Of a stretch of 14,837 nucleotides of DNA, positions 1 to 5,254 are shown in pieces (position 1 is the stretch's first letter; the number at the start of each line of letters is the position of its first letter). The position numbers and the translations under genes are program-made. A model generated the notes under the pieces. It saw only the letters and a program-made list of their open reading frames with translations, did no database searches and was not told where the DNA came from. The DNA is from CAYSCZ01 sp964429655 (GTDB taxonomy: Bacteria; Bacteroidota; Bacteroidia; Cytophagales; Cyclobacteriaceae): assembly GCA_964429655.1 (NCBI GenBank), contig CAYSCZ010000073.1, forward strand, positions 1-14,837. The letters are read 5' to 3'.

Positions 1-40
1 GGCTCGTCACCATAGCGATGCTATGCCTCCTCGACCTAAG
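1..40. repeat. Possible truncated, diverged copy of the hairpin repeat seen at 11902 and 14444
   Basis: The window opens in a small hairpin (CATAGC at 11-16, loop GAT, GCTATG at 20-25). The stretch GCTATG..TCCT.CGACCTAA (20-39) lines up with GCTATG..TCCT.CGATCTAA in the right-hand copy at 14444-14501, allowing one gap. The left part matches only poorly. The likeness is short and could be chance; whether the repeat continues left of the window cannot be seen. Confidence 0.25.
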
Positions 41-162
41 TGCCTGATTTTTTGAGCTTTAACCCTTCATGACAAAATTCCAATGACAAATCTGGGTTTA
101 ATTCCTAACATGATTCTTTTTTATTGCAAGGTATCGCAACTGTTAAAACTCATGTTTGGAAT

Positions 163-339
163 TTAGGTGGGTTTTGCACTGAAATTTTCCAGATCATTAT
201 CACGGATAGAACAATCAATTTCAATTGGGTTGCAGCACACCTCGCAATCTTCAAAATAATTTTGCTGCTTTACAGATGGGTCAATTAACATTGAAATTTC
301 CTCGCCACAATATGGACAAATAAAAAAATGTTCGATCAT
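163..339 (-). CDS. CPxCG-motif cysteine-rich small protein (zinc-ribbon-like)
   Basis: This is a 58-codon gene from ATG at 339 to TAA at 163, translated by eye. The product begins MIEHFFICPYCGEE and carries CPYCG at residues 8-12, then C-x2-C-C between residues 29 and 33 (CEVCCNP), then another Cys near residue 38. Two paired-cysteine motifs about 20 residues apart suggest a single zinc-binding ribbon. The pattern fits the small CPxCG cysteine-rich family, which is common in Bacteroidota and Proteobacteria and has no settled function. The length is normal for that family. No clear Shine-Dalgarno precedes the ATG. It lies 112 bases downstream of the next minus-strand gene and has no separate TAnnTTTG element that I can find, so it may be read from the 452-709 promoter. 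Confidence 0.8.
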   Translation of the reverse strand: MIEHFFICPYCGEEISMLIDPSVKQQNYFEDCEVCCNPIEIDCSIRDNDLENFSAKPT

Positions 340-451
340 TATTTTATCTAGATCTATTAAAGCTCAATAAAAATTTTTAGTCGATATTTTCTCACATTAC
401 ATGACTGATCATTCCTGTAATTCAAGCCTTTTGCCGGTAAAATGCCTGAAA

Positions 452-709
452 TCACGATTCTATAGAACCTGTCACGCGTTTCATAAAATCATTTAGCGCT
501 TCTTTTTCAGGTTTGCCTTGCTTGATTTCATTTGCAACATCTATTGAACCATACAAATTGGAAAGTAATTCACCAATGACATCTAGTTCCTGGTCCTTAA
601 TGCCTTTAGCTTCAGCCAAATGTTCTAAGAGTTCTATAGACTCAACCACCCAATCTTCGTCATTTTCTTTAATGAACTCAACTATATGTTTTATTACAGG
701 TAATCTCAT
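452..709 (-). CDS. Conserved small Bacteroidota protein, probably DUF6952 family
   Basis: The 85-aa product is acidic and predicted to be all-helical, with no signal peptide, membrane segment or cysteine. Phrases such as LPVIKHIVEFI, ELDVIGELLSN and KEALNDFMKRVTGSI match my memory of a short Bacteroidota-only family annotated DUF6952. The family name is from recall and should be treated as moderately certain. No function is known to me. The product is likely cytosolic. The ATG at 709 lies about 26 bases downstream of a TATATTTG -7 element on the same strand (735-742), which supports both the start and the strand. A 76-codon reading frame on the opposite strand over the same bases is a shadow. 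Confidence 0.8.
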   Translation of the reverse strand: MRLPVIKHIVEFIKENDEDWVVESIELLEHLAEAKGIKDQELDVIGELLSNLYGSIDVANEIKQGKPEKEALNDFMKRVTGSIES

Positions 710-734
710 AATTGCACTTAATGTTAATAGAATT

Positions 735-742
735 CAAATATA
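735..742 (-). promoter_or_regulatory. Candidate -7 promoter element (TATATTTG)
   Basis: Read on the minus strand the bases are TATATTTG, a full match to the Bacteroidota TAnnTTTG -7 consensus, about 26 bases before the ATG at 709. No TTG is visible at the usual -33 spacing, so only half of the promoter is supported. Confidence 0.4.
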
Positions 743-842
743 ATATCTAAAATGTTCGGTTCATATTAATTCCGGCATCTGATCATATATGATAAATCAA
801 TGATTATTTATAATATATTCTATAATTATGAATTTAAAATTA

Positions 843-850
843 TACTTTTG
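843..850 (+). promoter_or_regulatory. Candidate -7 promoter element (TACTTTTG)
   Basis: TACTTTTG matches TAnnTTTG and ends 27 bases before the ATG at 878, giving a short leader of roughly 20 bases. The DNA just upstream is very AT-rich with no TTG at -33 spacing. It would serve the 878 gene and probably the oxidoreductase behind it. Confidence 0.4.
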
Positions 851-877
851 ATAAACTAATTCTCTGAAAAGACTCAT

Positions 878-1087
878 ATGGATGAAGATAATAATGCCAT
901 TATAACTAATTTAGAGTGGCATCACCGAGCTGATTCTTTGCCGGAACCCGGCTATCGCTTATTAGTGTTTTCTCCTGATTATGATGATAAAGATCCTTTT
1001 AAAGTAAGGATAATGGAGAGCCAGTTCTATGAATTATCCAAAGATTCTGAGTGGTGGGCTTATTTGACTACACCTGATCAATTATAA
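878..1087 (+). CDS. Small DUF551-like protein of unknown function
   Basis: The 69-aa acidic, soluble product has the layout Trp - LPEPG - hydrophobic strand - variable middle - WW near the end - TTPD. That is the same plan as short DUF551-type proteins (W..v...LPe.g..vlv ... hW.plP), seen mostly in phages and some bacterial genomes. The resemblance is at pattern level only and no function is implied. The start has a purine-rich stretch (GAAAAG) about 8 bases before the ATG and a -7 element further upstream. The stop lies only 9 bases before the ATG of the oxidoreductase, so the two genes are probably co-transcribed. No catalytic motif, cysteine pair or membrane segment is seen. Confidence 0.6.
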   Translation: MDEDNNAIITNLEWHHRADSLPEPGYRLLVFSPDYDDKDPFKVRIMESQFYELSKDSEWWAYLTTPDQL

Positions 1088-1096
1088 TAGATAAGC

Positions 1097-2068
1097 ATGC
1101 AAAAAATAAAGTGGGGGATACTAAGTACAGGAAAGATCACCAGGCCATTTTTAGAGGACATTAAAAATGTAAAGACGGCAGAAGTGTTGGCGGTGGCATC
1201 AAGGTCTTTATCAAAAGCCAGAGGTTATGCCATTGAACATCAAATCAAAAATTGGTATGGATCATATATTGAACTGATGCAAGATGAAGCAATTGACTGC
1301 ATTTACATTGCCACACCACACCATATTCATCATAAATTGATAGAAGAATGTTTGCATCATGGGAAGCATGTTTTATGCGAAAAACCAATAACCGTCAATG
1401 AATCTCAACTAATTCACTTAATAGATCTTGCAAAGGAGAAAGATCTATTCTTGATGGAAGCCCTATGGACCTATTATCTGCCTGTGATAAAAAAAGCTAA
1501 ACAGTGGATTCATGATGGATACATTGGTAAAGTTCAATTTATTAGAGCAGAGTTTGGCTTTAACACCCATTATGATCCTGAAAGCAGGCTTTATAATCCT
1601 GAATTAGCGGGAGGGGCACTGCTTGATATCGGTGTTTATCCTATCGCTCTTTCCAATTTCATCATCACCGATGATGTAGCTGAAATCAAAGCTGTTGGCA
1701 CTAAAGTTCCTACAGGTGTAGACAATCAACTCTCTGTAAACCTCAAATATAGTTCGGATATTATCGCTCAACTGTCTTGCTCATTTGAAGCTACTTTCAG
1801 GGATGACGCTTACATTTTTGGGACAGAGGGTTTCATTCATATACCTGATTTTTGGAAAGCTAACGTGGCGTCAATAGCATCAAAATACAAAGAAGAAACC
1901 ATCACAGACAATAGAAGTACAAACGGATATAATTTTGAAGTACAACATGTCTGTGATTTGTTGTTATCCACTAAAAAAGCTGAAAATGAATTAGTCTTGA
2001 GTCTAAGAAATCTACAGGTGATGGATATAATAAGAAACCAACTAGGCATTAATTATCCATTTGAATGA
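1097..2068 (+). CDS. Gfo/Idh/MocA-family oxidoreductase, dihydrodiol-dehydrogenase-like
   Basis: The 323-aa product has the two-domain plan of NAD(P)-dependent Gfo/Idh/MocA enzymes, at normal length. Residues 1-125 form the Rossmann domain, beginning WGILSTGKI, the form seen in dimeric dihydrodiol dehydrogenase-type members rather than the textbook GxGxxG. The hallmark CEKP is at 94-97, with Lys96 as the expected catalytic lysine. The C-terminal domain contains GGALLDIGVYP (172-182), where Asp177 and Tyr181 occupy the usual active-site helix; the tyrosine agrees with the dihydrodiol/D-xylose dehydrogenase subgroup. It is presumably cytosolic and oxidises a sugar or diol, but the substrate cannot be read from sequence. 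It follows the 69-aa gene by 9 bases. Its stop is 2 bases from the stop of the convergent betaine methyltransferase gene, with no terminator between them. Confidence 0.9.
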   Translation: MQKIKWGILSTGKITRPFLEDIKNVKTAEVLAVASRSLSKARGYAIEHQIKNWYGSYIELMQDEAIDCIYIATPHHIHHKLIEECLHHGKHVLCEKPITVNESQLIHLIDLAKEKDLFLMEALWTYYLPVIKKAKQWIHDGYIGKVQFIRAEFGFNTHYDPESRLYNPELAGGALLDIGVYPIALSNFIITDDVAEIKAVGTKVPTGVDNQLSVNLKYSSDIIAQLSCSFEATFRDDAYIFGTEGFIHIPDFWKANVASIASKYKEETITDNRSTNGYNFEVQHVCDLLLSTKKAENELVLSLRNLQVMDIIRNQLGINYPFE

Positions 2069-2070
2069 TA

Positions 2071-2904
2071 TTATTTTTCTAACCTGAACATTAGTATACC
2101 CCAATTGAGGTATCCATTTTTACCACCTTCGATCCAGTGCTTCAGCCCGTTTTTCATTCTCTGGATATATGAGTCGCTACATACTTTACTCAATATTTCT
2201 CCTTTTGATTCCAATTGTTTGAGTACTGAACTGTAATGATTCGTTAAGTGCTGAGGCATCTCCTGTATTTCTATCGGTTTGAAATCGTTATCATTTGCTA
2301 ATTGCTTGTATAGTTTCACTGAACCCATCTCCTCAAGGTGTATTCTATCCAATATAGGCTGGAGCACATCTGAAGGACAATCATCTGCCTGCATCGGATC
2401 GGTAAAAATAAGTTTGCCCCCTTTTTTAAGCACCCTTTTGATCTCTTTAAATATCTGGGATTTGTTGCCACTATGAAGAAAAGAATCTTCCGACCAAACA
2501 ATATCATATTTTTCATCCTCGAAAGGTATTTCTTCAAAGTTACCGGTTGTTACGGTTATGAGATTGGTAAGCATAACTGCTTTGTTTTTATCTATGTTTC
2601 TTTGATTCTCAACTTCACTTAAGTTTAAGCAATCAACATGACATCCGAATGTAGAGGCCAGGTACCTGGCTGCCCCGCCATATCCTGATCCCAGGTCAAG
2701 TATTCTTGTGTCTTTGCCATTCGGGGTAGTCATTGATGCCATGTGGACAACCGTTCTTTTACTTGCCTGAAATATATCTTCTCCCGGATACTGATACATG
2801 CCAACGTGTATGTCTTCACCGCCCCAGATGGTATGATAAAATTCATCAGCATCCGTGCTGTCGTAGTAGGATTTTGTGGTTTCTAATAAATTATTATCTT
2901 CCAT
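2071..2904 (-). CDS. bsmB: Sarcosine/dimethylglycine N-methyltransferase (betaine synthesis)
   Basis: This is a 277-aa class I SAM-dependent methyltransferase. Motif I is LDLGSGYGGAARYL (69-82), and the post-I region CLNLSEVENQRN (93-104) contributes the SAM ribose contact. It carries features I associate with sarcosine/dimethylglycine methyltransferases: DADEFYHTIWGGEDIH near the N-terminus (18-33), SEDSFLHSG (138-146), and FTDPMQADD (167-175), where Pro170-Met171 correspond to the substrate-site Pro-Met described for the cyanobacterial enzyme. The C-terminal MKNGLKHWIEGG and LNWGI are also family-typical. The enzyme adds the second and third methyl groups (sarcosine to dimethylglycine to glycine betaine). 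Its ATG lies 2 bases after the stop of the upstream GSMT gene, so the two form one transcript. An arsenite or sterol methyltransferase is an alternative fold match, but the motifs argue against it. Confidence 0.92.
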   Translation of the reverse strand: MEDNNLLETTKSYYDSTDADEFYHTIWGGEDIHVGMYQYPGEDIFQASKRTVVHMASMTTPNGKDTRILDLGSGYGGAARYLASTFGCHVDCLNLSEVENQRNIDKNKAVMLTNLITVTTGNFEEIPFEDEKYDIVWSEDSFLHSGNKSQIFKEIKRVLKKGGKLIFTDPMQADDCPSDVLQPILDRIHLEEMGSVKLYKQLANDNDFKPIEIQEMPQHLTNHYSSVLKQLESKGEILSKVCSDSYIQRMKNGLKHWIEGGKNGYLNWGILMFRLEK

Positions 2905-2906
2905 GA

Positions 2907-3716
2907 TTAGAAGTCTTTTTTGATATATTTTTTTTCAGCGATATGTATGAAAAAATCGGGCTCATCAGTTTTATAAGTTTCTTCAAAGTCACCATAGGTG
3001 GAAATTTCCTGAAAGCCTACCTCACCCAACAATCTTGTTACGTAATTCTTACGAAGTGGAAACATATTTAAATGGAATACTGATTTGTCAGGAAATTCAT
3101 ATCTAAATCTGGCTAATCCTTTATCCACATATTCCGGCTCTGCTTTCACATTATCTCCAGCGTAATAATACGTGTGTTTTGATTCAAAACCCTGATCTAA
3201 TATGCCATCATAATTTCTGTGGTCAATAATCAACAAGCCGTCATGCTTTAATGCCGAATAAAATTCGGCCAGTGCCTTTCTTCGATCATTCTCAGAATGT
3301 AAATGAGTAAATGAATTACCCAGGCATATTATCGCATCATATCGGCCATGTATATCCCTGTTGAGCCATCGCCAATCTGCTTGTGCAGTGCTCAATAAAT
3401 ACCCATGCTTTCTTGCATTTTCAAATGCTTTAGCAAGCATATTTGGGCTCCCATCAGAGCTCCACACCTCAAATCCTGCGTTCAGTAGTTGTATGGAATG
3501 AAAACCTGTACCAGTTGCAACATCCAGGATTTTTCGCTTACCCCTTTTTTTGAGTTCTTTTATAAAGAATTTTTCTTCACCAGCTGCTCTGGCTTCCCAA
3601 TCAATAAGTTCGTCCCATTTGTCAACAAAAGAGTGAACATATTCCTCAAGATACTTTTCTGTATCCCTAACTTCAATTGGTTTAGTACCATAATCTTGTT
3701 TTTCTAGTGTAGTCAT
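2907..3716 (-). CDS. bsmA: Glycine/sarcosine N-methyltransferase (betaine synthesis)
   Basis: The 269-aa product closely follows the bacterial GSMT pattern. EEYVHSFVDKWDELIDWEAR (24-43) is the N-terminal lid, LDVATGTGFHSIQLL (64-78) is motif I, and Asp88 in SSDGS matches the SAM-binding Asp reported for characterised enzymes. ADWRWLNRDIHGRYDAI (113-129) and LGNSFTHL (132-139) are signature stretches. DHRNYD (165-170) supplies Arg167, the likely carboxylate-binding arginine. HLNMFPLRKNY (215-225) closes the active site. The enzyme catalyses glycine to sarcosine and on to dimethylglycine using SAM, in the cytosol. It is first in a two-gene operon with bsmB, so glycine betaine can be made de novo. 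Length is normal and no residue appears missing. I see no convincing -7/-33 pair directly upstream of the ATG at 3716. Confidence 0.93.
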   Translation of the reverse strand: MTTLEKQDYGTKPIEVRDTEKYLEEYVHSFVDKWDELIDWEARAAGEEKFFIKELKKRGKRKILDVATGTGFHSIQLLNAGFEVWSSDGSPNMLAKAFENARKHGYLLSTAQADWRWLNRDIHGRYDAIICLGNSFTHLHSENDRRKALAEFYSALKHDGLLIIDHRNYDGILDQGFESKHTYYYAGDNVKAEPEYVDKGLARFRYEFPDKSVFHLNMFPLRKNYVTRLLGEVGFQEISTYGDFEETYKTDEPDFFIHIAEKKYIKKDF

Positions 3717-4054
3717 AATGTCATTGTTAAAATGAAAGGTTAATCTAACTTAATAAAAAAGTGGGCTAATGTGAGCGTAAGTGCCTAAAACAAGCTATAA
3801 AAATCCAGCTTTTATGGTTTTCATTTATCAAAGCTTGGTATTTAAATGCCAAGAGTCAAGTGTATAGCCCTTTAATTGAGAATAAACCCCTTTTGGTTGA
3901 ACATATGTGGTTTATATTTGTATCTTTGAAAGTTAGGTAAGATTATCCGTGAATGTCCTGCCAGTGTTAAAAATGGCAGAATCGTTGTCGCTATTTATCT
4001 CCGGGATCATCCCTATATTTTCATCCATTGCTTCACCCAGGCATCTTGTAGCAC
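3717..4054. other. Largely non-coding stretch upstream of the betaine operon
   Basis: This region must contain the minus-strand promoter of the betaine operon, but no clear TAnnTTTG faces that way; TAGCTTG near 3791-3797 is the nearest. It does hold a well-formed plus-strand promoter (3892-3928), a 7-bp inverted repeat around part of it (ATAAACC 3882-3888, GGTTTAT 3909-3915), and a small hairpin CTGCCA/TGGCAG near 3959-3980. The right third shows open frames on both strands that look like decayed coding sequence. Confidence 0.5.
3892..3928 (+). promoter_or_regulatory. Tandem TAnnTTTG promoter on the plus strand with no clear downstream gene
   Basis: Two consecutive full matches to the -7 consensus, TATATTTG (3913-3920) and TATCTTTG (3921-3928), are each preceded by a -33-type element: TTTG at 3892-3895 (17-base spacer) and TTG at 3897-3899 (21-base spacer). 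Transcription would start near 3935 and run rightward, where the next annotated genes are all on the opposite strand. This is the best-formed promoter I can see in the window. Confidence 0.5.
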
Positions 4055-4065
4055 TTAAGCTATAG
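3949..4065 (+). CDS. Candidate 38-codon ORF behind the orphan promoter
   Basis: The frame runs from GTG at 3949 to TAG at 4063-4065 and reads (M)NVLPVLKMAESLSLFISG followed by IIPIFSSIASPRHLVALKL. It starts about 14 bases after the predicted transcription start and has a hydrophobic middle that could be a weak membrane segment. An internal ATG would give 30 residues. No family is recognised, no good ribosome site is seen, and a frame of this length can arise by chance. An untranslated RNA is an equal possibility. Confidence 0.2.
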   Translation: MNVLPVLKMAESLSLFISGIIPIFSSIASPRHLVALKL

Positions 4066-4282
4066 GAGCTGCTTCATATTTTATCCCGGGGGTTGATAGG
4101 AAAGTCTTCCTTGACCAATTGAATACCCCAAGACGTGGAAAGCGTAATGACAGTTCTGGGTTAAAATCAATGCTGTATTCAATGTAGATACATGCAAATA
4201 AAAATATTGCAAGGGCTGAATATTGTCGTATATCGAAATGCTCAGATTGAAAGTCTTTGAGATAATGCCAAATTTTTTTCAA
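4055..4282 (-). pseudogene. 75-codon membrane-protein fragment, probably a gene remnant
   Basis: The first 40 residues ((M)KKIWHYLKDFQSEHFDIRQ, then a hydrophobic segment around residues 23-37) look like a genuine protein N-terminus: a basic amphipathic start and one transmembrane helix. They resemble, from memory, the beginnings of larger Cytophagales membrane proteins such as CPBP-type intramembrane proteases. After about residue 45 the sequence loses any such character and stops. The only available start codons are TTG at 4282 or ATT/ATC further up; there is no ATG or GTG. A weak start plus loss of everything after the first membrane helix suggests decay, though a true small membrane protein cannot be excluded. 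It lies 36 bases downstream of the DUF4249 gene on the same strand, beyond an inverted repeat. Confidence 0.35.
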
Positions 4283-4288
4283 TACGGT

Positions 4289-4308
4289 AATATTGATTGG
4301 TCAATATT
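4289..4308. repeat. Inverted repeat AATATTGA-ttgg-TCAATATT
   Basis: Perfect 8-bp arms (4289-4296 and 4301-4308) surround a 4-base loop in the gap between the DUF4249 stop and the start of the truncated membrane ORF. No T-run follows on either strand, so it is a weak terminator candidate at best. It could be an operator or a transcript-end stabilising hairpin for the receptor operon. Confidence 0.5.
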
Positions 4309-4318
4309 ATATATAAGA

Positions 4319-5251
4319 TTATTCCCTGGCCACAGTGGTGGTATCTAATGTAGCACCTCCCCCGGTGACTGCGGCTACATTAAAAAATCCTATAACTTTA
4401 GTTTTCCCGTTTGTATTGATGATATTGGAACTAACGTTGGCTAAGGGCACAGCAAATAACTCAGCAAAGCCACCTGGCCGATCGGTTTGGATGCGTACTT
4501 CATTTAGAAAGTCAAATGTTTCATTGCTTATGGAATGGATCTCTACAGACAAGGAATCACCATGTTCATAAGGTGGTAGGAATTCATTATCATTTTCAGG
4601 GTCTTCCTCGAAAGGACTTATTCCGACCCTTAAGGGTTGTATAAATGTTAACCCGTCAATGCCTCCACCTCTTGAGAACCCAGCATCATAGGCTATGTTG
4701 ATTTCTGAAGGCTTATTTAGAAAAACTCCATTTTTATAAGCCTTTATCCAATACGTATCATCTAAACCTTCAAAGTCCCGGGCAAAGACCTCACCTAAGT
4801 AGTAGTCCTGAGATATAAAAGCATCCGCTTCCTCAAAAGTAAAGATCACACTGTCAACAAGTGGTACCCTGGTTATTTGAGAGGAAGATTCCAGTTGTTC
4901 ACCGTCAAGGTCAATGCGTAGAAAAAACGAATCTCCAACCACACCAAGCACATCTGAAGAATCTACTGGTGTGAACTGATAAATTCCTGTTTCCGACTCT
5001 TCAAAAATGAATTGACCGCCATTAAGGTTATCTAGTATAACATTTGCTCCGCTAATTCCGGGATTAAATGCCTGGTCAAAATAAGGAATGCTTCGGGTAA
5101 TTTTTACTGTTTGTGTCTCGAGGGTATTATCCAAAAAAGCGTCAACCACTAACACAGGCTCAGATTCAGGTATATCCGGGGAAACAACATCTTCACAATT
5201 TTGAAGACATACTATAATGTAAAATAATAAAATATACCTGATGATCTTCAT
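4319..5251 (-). CDS. DUF4249-family outer-membrane lipoprotein, partner of the TonB receptor
   Basis: The 310-aa product has an N-terminal hydrophobic signal (residues 3-17) ending in LQNC, with Cys19 as the probable lipidated residue. The body, beginning EDVVSPDIPESEPVLVVDAFL, has the layout of DUF4249 proteins: ANVILDN-type beta repeats, an SSSQITRVPLVDSV segment and a GFFNVAA stretch near the C-terminus. The family is confined to Bacteroidota and its genes commonly follow TonB-dependent receptors that lack a SusD. Its molecular role is not established; by position it is probably a surface or periplasmic accessory to the receptor. The ATG lies 3 bases after the receptor stop codon, so the two are translated from one message. 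The length is slightly short of the usual 350-400 residues, but no internal break is seen. Confidence 0.85.
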   Translation of the reverse strand: MKIIRYILLFYIIVCLQNCEDVVSPDIPESEPVLVVDAFLDNTLETQTVKITRSIPYFDQAFNPGISGANVILDNLNGGQFIFEESETGIYQFTPVDSSDVLGVVGDSFFLRIDLDGEQLESSSQITRVPLVDSVIFTFEEADAFISQDYYLGEVFARDFEGLDDTYWIKAYKNGVFLNKPSEINIAYDAGFSRGGGIDGLTFIQPLRVGISPFEEDPENDNEFLPPYEHGDSLSVEIHSISNETFDFLNEVRIQTDRPGGFAELFAVPLANVSSNIINTNGKTKVIGFFNVAAVTGGGATLDTTTVARE

Positions 5252-5254
5252 ACA

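Noticed and set aside
1837..2049. 70-codon minus-strand frame within the oxidoreductase gene.
   Set aside because: It is fully contained in a well-supported gene on the other strand and has no family likeness.
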